Shown: positions 1-8,915 of the stretch, in pieces
Position numbering within the stretch: the first letter of the stretch is position 1
How the letters are laid out: each line of letters opens with the position of its first letter
Assembly: GCF_012113595.1 (NCBI RefSeq)
Contig: NZ_CP050831.1
Span: 1,364,001 to 1,428,000 of the forward strand
DNA length: 64,000 bases
Source of the DNA: Bacteroides faecium
Lineage (GTDB): Bacteria; Bacteroidota; Bacteroidia; Bacteroidales; Bacteroidaceae
Direction of reading: 5' to 3'
Made by a program: the position numbers and the translations under genes
Notes under the pieces: model-generated
What the model was told of the DNA's origin: nothing
Databases searched by the model: none
What the model saw: only the letters and a program-made list of their open reading frames with translations

Positions 1-1936
1 TATTGAACCCGTTCACCCCACCGAAATAGAATTTCCCGTCACTGGCTTGCAGGGAAGAGCGGAAATTGAACTGGTTGCTTTGCAATCCATCCTCAATGGT
101 ATAGAGCTGTGCCCGTTTGTTCTGCGGCTCATACCGGATCAGTCCCCTATTGGAAGAAAGCCAATAGTTACCCGATTGGTCGTCCAGTATGCCATAGATG
201 ATATTGTTCGGCAGATTCTCTTTGGTTGAGAAGTTTTCAAAACGATCTTCCTGATAGTGATAACGACAGATGCCACCGCCTTCGGTACAGAACCATAGAT
301 GCTGCTTATGATCGATATACACACGGATTACCCAGTTGCTGCAAGGGGAATCAGGGTTCTCCGGGTCGTTGCGATAGTTATGCAATTTACCGGTTTGGCG
401 GTTGTAACGCCAGATACCGTCCCTTTTGCTTGCCAGCCACAAGTCTCCATGTTGGTCTTCAACCATATCGTAGATAAAGATATGGCTTAAAGGTTCCAAT
501 GTCCGGAAAGAGTCACTTGCCGGGTCATATCGGCAGAATCCGGAAAGCGTTCCCAGATAAATGCTGCCATCCTTCGTTTGATAGATAGAGTAGATATGGT
601 CGTTAGGAATTGAATGTAGGTTTGCGCGGTTATGGCGATAGTTTTTCATTTTTCCCGTTTGAGTATCCAGGATATATAATCCCCGTGAGAAACTGCCAAT
701 CCACAATTTTCCTTCATTGTAGAGCAATGCATGGATATTATGATAACCGATGTTAGGGTTACTGCTTCTCAACAGATGGTTTTTGAACTTCTTCGTGCGG
801 GGATCAAAGAGATTCAGTCCCCCGTCTTCGGTAGCAATCCAGATGTTACCGTCGGGATCTTCGCAGAATTGGCTGATTACATTTCCCGAAAGAGAATTTT
901 CCGTACCATTGGGATAATACCACTCGATATCCTTATGCTTGGGAGACAGGTAACTCACTCCACTGAAATAAGTCCCGATCCAGATTCCCCCTTCCCTATC
1001 CTGATAACAGGCATAGATACTTTCTTTATTTTGTCCGTCGTCGGTAGGCAGACATTCTCCTGTCGTGGTGTTGAATGTATAAAGTCCGTCGTCAGAGCCG
1101 AGATAGAAAGAGTTGGCCGTCCGTTGAAACAAGGTGCGGATGCGCGGAATGGTAAGCGTGTCCCCTTCTCCGAAGTAATAGCGGAATTGCCCTGTCTCTT
1201 TATTGAAACGTGCCAGTCCCCCGTACCATGTACCCGCCCATAATACTCCCTGCGAACTTTCCATCAAAGAGATAATCTCGTTGCAGGCAGGACGTCCGAA
1301 AGAAGTGCCCTCGGATATATATCCTGTGAAGTTGTCCGTACGTTGGTTGTATTTCGCCAGCCCATTCCGGGTACCTATCCAGATGGTCCCGAACGAATCG
1401 TTATAAATCACCCATATGTGATTATCCGGCAATGAATGAGGATCGGAAAGAGAATGCAGATATTGCCTCAACGTACCTTTTTTCTCGTTGTAGACAAACA
1501 GCCCGTTGGTTGTTCCGATCCATAACTGCCCGTCATTGTCGTATGCCATTCCGAAGACGCTGTTGACTGACGCCCCGTCTTCCGTCTGTTTATCGAATAC
1601 GGAGAACTTCTCTTCCCACGAATCGAATAAATACAGCTTCTCCGTACTGGCCACCCAAATCTGATTGTTATCCTGATGGCGGCAGATCGTTACTATATTC
1701 ATATAGCTGTTTCCGCCGTTTTCTGACGAATGTCCGTAGTTGGTGAACTCGATGCCGTTGAAACGATTCAGCCCGTCCTGCGTTGCAAACCACATATATC
1801 CGATGCTATCCTGAAGGATGCTCCGGACACAGTTGCCCGATAACCCCGATCTAACGTCATATTTCTTGTAGATATTGGCGAAGACCAGAGAAACCGATGC
1901 CAGCAGTATACATATAGATAAGATGGATCGTTTCAT
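1..1936 (-). CDS. Hybrid two-component system (HTCS) sensor, N-terminal part only
   Basis: The frame is open from the ATG at 1936 (complement) to the left edge, about 645 codons, so the gene is cut by the window. The protein starts with a signal peptide (MKRSILSICILLASVSLVFA). It continues with YxxxxGLSGNCVRSILQD and repeated blades of the type GYMWFATQDGLNRF, which are Reg_prop repeats of the HTCS periplasmic double propeller. The last visible residues include YFGGVNGFN, the usual motif at the end of the second propeller, so the Y_Y_Y, membrane, kinase, receiver and AraC parts should lie just outside the window. HTCS proteins bind an oligosaccharide in the periplasm and activate the adjacent PUL. 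It diverges from the SusC operon at 3782, which is its likely target (inference). Its upstream region contains the 22-bp repeat array at 1966-2053. Confidence 0.9.
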   Translation of the reverse strand, partial: MKRSILSICILLASVSLVFANIYKKYDVRSGLSGNCVRSILQDSIGYMWFATQDGLNRFNGIEFTNYGHSSENGGNSYMNIVTICRHQDNNQIWVASTEKLYLFDSWEEKFSVFDKQTEDGASVNSVFGMAYDNDGQLWIGTTNGLFVYNEKKGTLRQYLHSLSDPHSLPDNHIWVIYNDSFGTIWIGTRNGLAKYNQRTDNFTGYISEGTSFGRPACNEIISLMESSQGVLWAGTWYGGLARFNKETGQFRYYFGEGDTLTIPRIRTLFQRTANSFYLGSDDGLYTFNTTTGECLPTDDGQNKESIYACYQDREGGIWIGTYFSGVSYLSPKHKDIEWYYPNGTENSLSGNVISQFCEDPDGNIWIATEDGGLNLFDPRTKKFKNHLLRSSNPNIGYHNIHALLYNEGKLWIGSFSRGLYILDTQTGKMKNYRHNRANLHSIPNDHIYSIYQTKDGSIYLGTLSGFCRYDPASDSFRTLEPLSHIFIYDMVEDQHGDLWLASKRDGIWRYNRQTGKLHNYRNDPENPDSPCSNWVIRVYIDHKQHLWFCTEGGGICRYHYQEDRFENFSTKENLPNNIIYGILDDQSGNYWLSSNRGLIRYEPQNKRAQLYTIEDGLQSNQFNFRSSLQASDGKFYFGGVNGFN

Positions 1937-1954
1937 AGTTTCCTTTCTTTATAT

Positions 1955-2058
1955 CCCCTGTTTGCAGGAGCTATATATCCTGCGTATTGGATCTATATAC
2001 CCAACACGCAGGGCATATATACCCAACAGATTGGATATATAGCTCCTGTAAACAGGGT
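1955..2058. repeat. Four-unit 22-bp tandem array inside a 26-nt inverted repeat
   Basis: Units begin at 1966, 1988, 2010 and 2032, exactly 22 bp apart, with a core like TGGATCTATATACCCAAC. Each core is close to a palindrome. The outer arms 1955-1980 and 2033-2058 are inverted copies with two mismatches in 26, one of which would be a G-U pair in RNA. The array lies between the 3' end of the esterase gene and the start of the HTCS gene, both on the minus strand, so it would be in the HTCS upstream region or 5' UTR. Closely related units occur at 48577-48664 and 37267-37354. Confidence 0.85.
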
Positions 2059-2081
2059 AATTAGCCCCTTTATAGAAGCCT

Positions 2082-3515
2082 TTATTTCACATCATCCCAC
2101 GTATCTGTACGGAACGGGAAAGCACTCAATCCGAAAGTATTCCGCAGCGTGATATTTCTCACATAATTGCGGAAAGCATAGCGCACGGCAACCGGTTGGG
2201 CTACCTCTTCACTCCACGCTTCTACTGTGTTGGTACGTCCTACAATCTTTGCTTTCGCCGGATAGAACTTCTTGTCCGCTCCCGCAATCTCAAATCCTTC
2301 CAGTTCGGAGAAAGTAGGGAACAACCCCGCAGGTGCATTATCGAATGTCACTATGGCCTTTTTGTCCGCATAGTCCACTTTGGTCATCATCGGGCCGTTG
2401 GATGGCAACCGGCGGATACCGTATGTCTTAGTCAATGCAAGCGTAGCCAACCGAAGCCCTACTACATCCTTCTGTGGCGGATGGATGCAGAATTCATCAC
2501 CGATATCCGTAGTGGGTACAATGCCCGAATTAGGGATTGTTTTCAGTGCTTCCACTTGTGCTTCCCGCAATAAAGCGGCTCCCGTATTGCTGCTGTTTTC
2601 ATATTTGTAAGGAGCAATCTGCACATAATAGAAAGGCATATCGGGTGCTTCCCACATATTTCTCCATAGTTGTACCATAGCACTCATCATCGGTGCGTAA
2701 AATTGGTAATTGGATATATTTGATTCCCCTTGATACCATAGGAAACCGCGTGCCGTGAAGTTTTTTATGGGGTACAACATAGAGTTGTACAAACATTCCA
2801 GACGTTGGTGTATATCCCGTTTAGGGCTTTTGGCAGCTTCCATGTCCATCCCCTCGATAGTACCCAAAGTCGGTTCGTCCATCCATGCTTCGATTCGTGA
2901 ACCACCCCAACTGTTGATGACCAGTCCTACCGGAAGATGGAGACTTTCAGTCAGTTGGCGGGCAAAGAAATAGGCGGCGGCACTGCAATCAATCGTGGTT
3001 TCGGGTGACGATACTTCCCATTTCCTTTTTTCAAAATCCGTGCGACGTTTTGTTTCTTTTGTCCTCGGTACGGTGATGAACCGGATACGGTCACGGTAGT
3101 TACCTGCATTCAGCAGCGTTTCGAGCGAGTTGTCTATGGGTTGTGCCGTATTTCCCATCATGCGCATTTCCATGTTCGACTGTCCGGAGCAGATCCACAC
3201 CTCCCCTATCAGTATATCCGAGAGAGTGACCGGAGTGCCGTCACTGATCGTAATAGAATAAGGAGTATAGCTTCCTTCGGGAGTGTCTACTTTCACCAGC
3301 CAGGCCCCGTCTTTATCTGTAGATGCCTGATAAGTCCGGTTGTTCCACGAAGTGGTGACGGTTACTTTTTTGCCGTCCGCCCAACCCCATAACTTAACGG
3401 AGCTGTTCTGTTGGAGTACCATGTGGTCTCCCATCATTGCAGGAAGCTTTACTTTGCCTTGTGCAATCGGTAGGAATAAAAATGATAAAATAAGAAGTAG
3501 AAAATGTTTTTTCAT
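2082..3515 (-). CDS. Sialate O-acetylesterase-like SGNH esterase
   Basis: 477 aa with a signal peptide (cleavage near residue 20), so periplasmic or surface. The block GEVWICSGQSNMEM at 105-118 carries the GQSN motif with the nucleophile Ser113 of the SASA/DUF303 SGNH family. LPVGLVINSWGGSRIEAWM is the second conserved block, and FCIHPPQKDVVGLRLA near the C terminus should carry the catalytic His. The family removes O-acetyl groups from sugars. The name 'sialate' is historical and many PUL-encoded members act on other acetylated glycans. It lies between the HTCS and the divergent SusC operon, so it probably deacetylates the same polysaccharide (inference). The start is supported by the signal peptide and by a promoter about 45 bp upstream. 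Confidence 0.85.
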   Translation of the reverse strand: MKKHFLLLILSFLFLPIAQGKVKLPAMMGDHMVLQQNSSVKLWGWADGKKVTVTTSWNNRTYQASTDKDGAWLVKVDTPEGSYTPYSITISDGTPVTLSDILIGEVWICSGQSNMEMRMMGNTAQPIDNSLETLLNAGNYRDRIRFITVPRTKETKRRTDFEKRKWEVSSPETTIDCSAAAYFFARQLTESLHLPVGLVINSWGGSRIEAWMDEPTLGTIEGMDMEAAKSPKRDIHQRLECLYNSMLYPIKNFTARGFLWYQGESNISNYQFYAPMMSAMVQLWRNMWEAPDMPFYYVQIAPYKYENSSNTGAALLREAQVEALKTIPNSGIVPTTDIGDEFCIHPPQKDVVGLRLATLALTKTYGIRRLPSNGPMMTKVDYADKKAIVTFDNAPAGLFPTFSELEGFEIAGADKKFYPAKAKIVGRTNTVEAWSEEVAQPVAVRYAFRNYVRNITLRNTFGLSAFPFRTDTWDDVK

Positions 3516-3559
3516 ACTGACTTTATTAGATATTCGACGAATAGTGATTAGGTATCGGG

Positions 3560-3589
3560 CAAAAATACAACCTATTTTTAAATATGAAA
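3560..3589 (-). promoter_or_regulatory. Probable Bacteroides promoter of the esterase gene
   Basis: On the minus strand TATTTTTG (complement of 3560-3567) matches the -7 box TAnnTTTG. A TTTC at 3586-3589 is about 18 bp upstream, near the expected -33 position. Transcription would begin near 3553 and leave a leader of about 38 nt before the ATG at 3515. Seen by eye only. Confidence 0.55.
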
Positions 3590-3781
3590 TAAAACTAGCT
3601 AGTCATTTTCTGATAAAAGCTGGTCGAAATCTTAAAAGCTTGATTTTCCTTTTCATTCTCCGCCGAATTTTCTTAATTAGTGGCATCAATCGCCTAAACA
3701 GTATTATTAGGTTGGCTAAATATCCCATTTCTTTGCAGGGTGAGTATTTAACAACCTAATTGTTTCATTAAATCTAATAAA

Positions 3782-6700
3782 ATGAAAAAGAAGCATTATC
3801 TATTATTTTTATTGGCTTCGCTCTTTTTACTGACAGATGTGGTGTGGGCACAAACATCTGCCACGGTAAGTGGAGTAGTGATCGATGAGAATGGAGAAAC
3901 CCTTCCGGGTGTTTCCGTCGTCGAAGTAGGTACAACAAACGGTGTCCTGACAGACCTGAACGGACACTACACATTAAAAACAACTTCTGCCAAACCTTCT
4001 GTTTCTTTCAGTTACATTGGTTATCAGACCACCACGCTTCCCCTGAACGGGCGTACGAAACTTGATGTACAGATGAAAGTGGAGACGAAAGTACTGGATG
4101 AAGTAGTGGTAGTGGGCTACGGTGTACAGAAGAAAGTGAACCTGACAGGTTCCGTGACTTCCATTAACTTTGCCGACCAGACGGAAGGACGACCCATCAT
4201 GAGTGTTTCTTCCGCCCTTTCGGGACTCGCCGCCGGTATGAACGTCACACAAGCTTCGGGACAACCCGGCTCGGACGGTGCCACCATCCGCGTCCGCGGT
4301 AACGGTACGTTCAATACCAACTCCCCATTAGTCCTGGTGGACGGTATCGAATGGAGCATGGATAATGTGAACCCCAACGACATCGAAAGCATCTCCGTAC
4401 TGAAAGACGCTGCCTCCACAGCTATTTACGGTACGCGCGCCGCCAACGGAGTCATCCTTATCACCACCAAAAACGGAAAAGGCAAACCGCAAATCTCCTA
4501 TTCTTATTCGGGAGTCGTGCAGATGCCTTACAACAACCTCTCTTTCGTAAGCGACTATGCCCGTTATATGGGACTGGTGAACGAGGCTTGCGACAATGTG
4601 AATACCAAAGGCATCTTCTCGCAGGAAAGCATCGACCGCTGGAGGGCTGCTTCTGCCGATCCGAACGGGCTGAACGAGTACGGAGTACCCAATTACGTGG
4701 CTTATCCCAACACCGATTGGTTCGACGAAGTATTCGACACCGGATATTCGCAAGAGCACAACCTGTCTGTCTCCGGCAGTTCGGAGAAAGTGAAATACAT
4801 GCTTTCTTTGGGCTATCTTGACAATCAGGGAGTCATGAACCGCTGGAACCTCGACTCAAGTACGCAGAAAATCAATTTCCGTACCAACCTGGAAGCCAAG
4901 ATAGTGAAATGGATGACCGTCGGCACCCGTCTCTACGGGCAAAAGCAAGATTACGGGATGGCTAATATCAGCAACGGATTCAAGTATCTCTATCAGACCA
5001 CTCCGGGTGTATACCCCGGCGAACCGAACTACTGGGGACGTGCCGCACTGGCCAGCGAAGAATCTTCCAATGCCAATAATATCTTCGGTCAGATGGCAGG
5101 AGCCACCGGTTTCAATACCGTCTGGCGTCTCAACGCATCAGTCTACGGAATTATCACTCCCTATAAAGGGCTCAACATTGAAGGTACATTCAACTATTCA
5201 CCGACATTCACCGACAAGTCTTCTTATAGCCGCCAAAATGGTTATTGGGACTACGTCACCGACCAGCGTGTCAGCGAAAGCGCGTTGGAGAACGCTTCCA
5301 TCACCAATACGAGCGCACGCACCTGGCGTCAGAGTGCCGAAATACTGGTACGCTACAATACAACCATCAAGAAAGACCACGACCTGGGCGCACTGCTCGG
5401 ATATTCCGCACAGGAATATTACAGCAAGAGCTTTGCCGTTTCCCGTAAAGGCGCTACGGACTGGACGCTGAACGAATTAAGCACTTACGAGACGCTCGTC
5501 AGCTCTTCCAGCTCATCACCAGCCAAATGGGGATTGCTCTCTTATTTCGGCCGTGTCAACTACGGATATAAAGGGCGTTATCTCTTCGAAGCCAACCTTC
5601 GTGCCGATGCCTCCTCCCGTTTCGGTGTGAACCAGCGTTGGGGATATTTCCCCTCGTTCTCCGGTGGATGGCGTATCTCGGAAGAATCGTTCATGCAGGG
5701 AGCATCGGACTATCTCTCTAACCTGAAACTGCGTGTTTCCTGGGGAAAGACAGGTAACAACTCTACGGGCAACTACGACTGGCAGGCAAACTACGCCACA
5801 GGCAATGTCGTAATCGACGGTGAAGGAACGAAAGGACTGGTACGCAAGAAACTAAGCAACGACAAGCTGCATTGGGAAAGTACCGCCACCACCGACATCG
5901 GACTTGATTTCGGCTTCTTCAACAACCGCCTGACGGGTGAGATAGACTATTATAATAAGTATACTTCGGACATTCTCTACCATCCCGAACTCTATCTTTC
6001 GATGGGTGTCGTAGGCTCTGCTCCCGAGAATCTGGGTGAAGTGCGCAACCGCGGTGTTGAATTTACCCTGAACTGGAACGACCGCATCGGAAAAGATTTC
6101 GAATACCGGGTGGGTATGAACTTCTCTTTCAACGCCAACAAAGTAATGAAGTTCAAAGGCGAACTCCAGAAATACTGGACGTATGATGCGCAGGGAAACA
6201 AAGTCAGCTATGTTAATAACTTCAGTGATGTGTCTGAATCCGGTTTCGGAGGTTACATCTGCGAAGGCCGCCAACTTGGAGAAACCTATATGTATAAGGT
6301 GTACAGAGGTTCCGGCGAAGGCTATACCGGAGGTGCGGTGGATATCCATGCGGGGCCGAAGGACGGAATGATACGTACGAAAGAAGATATGGTATGGGTG
6401 CAGGCCATGATTGACTCCGGTTATTCGTTCGGAGGAATGAAGACAGTTGCCAAAGACCAGCTTTGGTATGGTGACATACTCTATGCCGACAGCAACGGTG
6501 ATATGAACTACGGTGATACCAACGACCGGGATTTCTCCGGACATACCAGTGTCCCGAAATTCAATCTGGGTTTCAACTGTGCTTTCTCTTACAAGAACAT
6601 TGATTTCTCCATGTTATGGTCGGGAGCTTTCGGGCATTACCTCAACTGGAATACGGATTACTACAACTCGACACTGGTCAGCCATGGATATGGCATTATC

Positions 6701-7054
6701 GAGCATATCGCCGATAACCATTACTTCTTCGATCCTTCTAACCCGGACGATCCGCGTACCAACCAGTGGGGCAAATATCCCCGCCTGACATACGGTACTA
6801 CCTATAATAACAGAATCCAGAGCGACTGGAACGAATATAAGGGCGACTACTTCAAGTTGAAGAATATCCAAATCGGCTATACGTTGCCGCAACGGATTTC
6901 CAGCAAGTTCTTTGTTAATAAGCTCCGTGCTTTCGTGTCGATGGACAATATCCTGACGATCACCAGTTATCCGGGACTCGATCCGGAAATAGGAACTGCC
7001 ATCGGTTATCCGTTGATGCGTCAGATCTCTTTTGGCGGACAGATTACCTTTTAA
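3782..7054 (+). CDS. SusC-like TonB-dependent outer-membrane transporter (PUL 1)
   Basis: 1090 aa. A signal peptide (about 1-23) is followed by a CarboxypepD_reg-like domain (about 28-102), the TonB-box-like segment DEVVVVGYG at 106-114, a plug domain (about 118-230) and a long beta barrel ending in aromatic residue F, as usual for outer-membrane barrels. SusC proteins import oligosaccharides across the outer membrane with a SusD lid. First gene of a tightly spaced operon: susD follows after 29 bp, then lyase, lyase, GH88 and two lipoproteins. Transcription diverges from the esterase and HTCS genes, and the truncated HTCS is the likely activator. Size and domain order are normal for the family. 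Confidence 0.95.
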   Translation: MKKKHYLLFLLASLFLLTDVVWAQTSATVSGVVIDENGETLPGVSVVEVGTTNGVLTDLNGHYTLKTTSAKPSVSFSYIGYQTTTLPLNGRTKLDVQMKVETKVLDEVVVVGYGVQKKVNLTGSVTSINFADQTEGRPIMSVSSALSGLAAGMNVTQASGQPGSDGATIRVRGNGTFNTNSPLVLVDGIEWSMDNVNPNDIESISVLKDAASTAIYGTRAANGVILITTKNGKGKPQISYSYSGVVQMPYNNLSFVSDYARYMGLVNEACDNVNTKGIFSQESIDRWRAASADPNGLNEYGVPNYVAYPNTDWFDEVFDTGYSQEHNLSVSGSSEKVKYMLSLGYLDNQGVMNRWNLDSSTQKINFRTNLEAKIVKWMTVGTRLYGQKQDYGMANISNGFKYLYQTTPGVYPGEPNYWGRAALASEESSNANNIFGQMAGATGFNTVWRLNASVYGIITPYKGLNIEGTFNYSPTFTDKSSYSRQNGYWDYVTDQRVSESALENASITNTSARTWRQSAEILVRYNTTIKKDHDLGALLGYSAQEYYSKSFAVSRKGATDWTLNELSTYETLVSSSSSSPAKWGLLSYFGRVNYGYKGRYLFEANLRADASSRFGVNQRWGYFPSFSGGWRISEESFMQGASDYLSNLKLRVSWGKTGNNSTGNYDWQANYATGNVVIDGEGTKGLVRKKLSNDKLHWESTATTDIGLDFGFFNNRLTGEIDYYNKYTSDILYHPELYLSMGVVGSAPENLGEVRNRGVEFTLNWNDRIGKDFEYRVGMNFSFNANKVMKFKGELQKYWTYDAQGNKVSYVNNFSDVSESGFGGYICEGRQLGETYMYKVYRGSGEGYTGGAVDIHAGPKDGMIRTKEDMVWVQAMIDSGYSFGGMKTVAKDQLWYGDILYADSNGDMNYGDTNDRDFSGHTSVPKFNLGFNCAFSYKNIDFSMLWSGAFGHYLNWNTDYYNSTLVSHGYGIIEHIADNHYFFDPSNPDDPRTNQWGKYPRLTYGTTYNNRIQSDWNEYKGDYFKLKNIQIGYTLPQRISSKFFVNKLRAFVSMDNILTITSYPGLDPEIGTAIGYPLMRQISFGGQITF

Positions 7055-7083
7055 TGATGTAGAACTAAAAAACAGAATCTGAT

Positions 7084-8895
7084 ATGAAAAAGATATTAAT
7101 GATTTTAACGATGGCGCTGGCGGCTACCTCCTGCATGGATATTCTTGATGTGGCTCCGGAAGACCAGATTGCAAGTGAAAACATGTGGACTACGGAGGAG
7201 CTTGCCGACAAGGGAATGGCAGGACTCTACTTCCCGTTCTATGCCACCCAACTCTCCTCTACCCAGCTTCGCCGTGCCGACGGACTGAACCGTCAGGGAA
7301 TCGAAGCTATGAGCTTTGCAACCGATTATTATTCCAACAACTATCCGGTGGAACTGCTTTCGCTGGCCACCAAACCTGCCAATGACTTTCAGGTGTGGTA
7401 TGAATGGAAGTTCTGTTACACCATTATCCATGCGTGTAACGATGCGATTGCCAATCTGCATAAAGCGGATATGAGCGCTAATAAACTGGCGCGTTACCAA
7501 TGCGAAGCCCGTTTCCTCCGTGCCTGGGCGTACAATCGTCTGAATATGCTTTATCAGGGTGTCCCCGTTTATCTGGAACCTATCAATAACGAAGACTGTA
7601 CCCGTGGTCAATCTTCGGTGGATGAGGTATGGCAAGTGATTCTGGATGATTTGACGTATTGCATCAACAATCCCGACTTCCCCAATAACACGCTGAATGA
7701 AAACTACGGCCGTCCTTCTAAAGGTGCCGCTTATGCCCTGCGTGGTATGGTGTATATGTGGAAGAAGCAATACAAGGAAGCAGGCAACGATTTCAAAGAA
7801 GTGGAAACGTGTGGTTATGGCTTGTGGACAGGCGAATATGCCGACTTTTTCAAATATGAAAACGAAAAGGATAAAGAAATGATCTTCTCGCTCCAGTTCA
7901 GCGAAGAAACCGGTTATTGTGATAACATTCAGCAAATGACCGGTGCCCGCGATACGTATGATGGCTGGACGGAAATAAAACCTTCCGCAGACTTTGTAGA
8001 TTACTATAAGAACGCCGACGGATCGGACTTCAAATGGTCGGAAGTAGACGGCCTGCAAGACTGGGACTTGCTGACTCCGAAACAGCGTGAAATCTTCTTC
8101 TGCCGTGACGGACTGGAATCCATGTCCTCACAAAAGAATGCGCTTATCAAACGGGTAGGCGAAGATATCTATCAGAAATATTACCTGAACAGCGGTAATG
8201 AAGCCCGCATCAAAAAGGCGTATGACAGTCGTGACCCGCGTCTGCAACAGACCGTCGTCACTCCTTATGTACCGGTAGACTGCTACAAACCTAATTACGC
8301 AGGAGATGCCAACCAGATCGGTAAACAACTCCGTTGGCCGTTGAAGGAGCAGGGCACGAATGGTGGAGACTTCTGGCTCGATAAACGTACTTCTGCTTTC
8401 TACTGCTATCGCAAGTACAATGAGTTTGAGAAAGGCCGTTTGATTAGCCGGAGCCGTTGTCATACCGACTGGCCGTTGATTCGCTATACCGATGTACTGT
8501 TGCAGTATGCCGAAGCATTGGCGCAGACCGATCAGTTGGGAGAAGCCATCCGCCTGGTGAATAAAGTGCGTACCCGTGCCCACATGCCTGCACTGACAGA
8601 GGGCGGAAGCGGCCCGTGCGCAGTGAACGGAAATGAAGACATGCTCGAAAGGATACGTTACGAACGTCGCGTGGAATTCTGTCTGGAAGGAATCAACTTC
8701 TTCGATGAAGTACGTTGGGGAACCTACAAAGAAACCAAATTCCAGGGGAAAGACATCAATGGCGGCAAATCCTGGTGGGGCGAACTGGTAGAGTATAACT
8801 GGTATTACACCGATTACATGTGGCCGTGGACTGCTCCTATCTCTGAAACGCAAAAGAACCCGAACCTGACTAAACGAAGCGGTTGGGCGTATTAA
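7084..8895 (+). CDS. SusD-like surface glycan-binding lipoprotein (PUL 1)
   Basis: 603 aa. The signal peptide ends in a lipobox (LAATSC, Cys17), so the protein is lipid-anchored, expected on the cell surface over the SusC barrel. The N-terminal part contains the SusD-like helical (TPR) pattern, for example CEARFLRAWAYNRLNMLYQ. The C-terminal part contains WPLIRYTDVLLQYAEALAQ, and RYERRVEFCLEGINFFDEVR, the most recognisable RagB/SusD blocks. It binds the substrate and closes SusC. It lies 29 bp after susC and 20 bp before the first lyase. The bound glycan cannot be read from the sequence. Confidence 0.95.
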   Translation: MKKILMILTMALAATSCMDILDVAPEDQIASENMWTTEELADKGMAGLYFPFYATQLSSTQLRRADGLNRQGIEAMSFATDYYSNNYPVELLSLATKPANDFQVWYEWKFCYTIIHACNDAIANLHKADMSANKLARYQCEARFLRAWAYNRLNMLYQGVPVYLEPINNEDCTRGQSSVDEVWQVILDDLTYCINNPDFPNNTLNENYGRPSKGAAYALRGMVYMWKKQYKEAGNDFKEVETCGYGLWTGEYADFFKYENEKDKEMIFSLQFSEETGYCDNIQQMTGARDTYDGWTEIKPSADFVDYYKNADGSDFKWSEVDGLQDWDLLTPKQREIFFCRDGLESMSSQKNALIKRVGEDIYQKYYLNSGNEARIKKAYDSRDPRLQQTVVTPYVPVDCYKPNYAGDANQIGKQLRWPLKEQGTNGGDFWLDKRTSAFYCYRKYNEFEKGRLISRSRCHTDWPLIRYTDVLLQYAEALAQTDQLGEAIRLVNKVRTRAHMPALTEGGSGPCAVNGNEDMLERIRYERRVEFCLEGINFFDEVRWGTYKETKFQGKDINGGKSWWGELVEYNWYYTDYMWPWTAPISETQKNPNLTKRSGWAY

Positions 8896-8915
8896 TCATA
8901 AAGATTTGAATAAGG

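Noticed and set aside
3707..3735. Promoter of the PUL 1 SusC operon
   Set aside because: TTTCTTTG at 3728-3735 deviates from TAnnTTTG in the important A and no -33 box is at the right distance; too weak to annotate.
7105..8058. 317-codon minus-strand frame inside susD of PUL 1
   Set aside because: Shadow of a well-supported SusD gene; no signal peptide or domain pattern.
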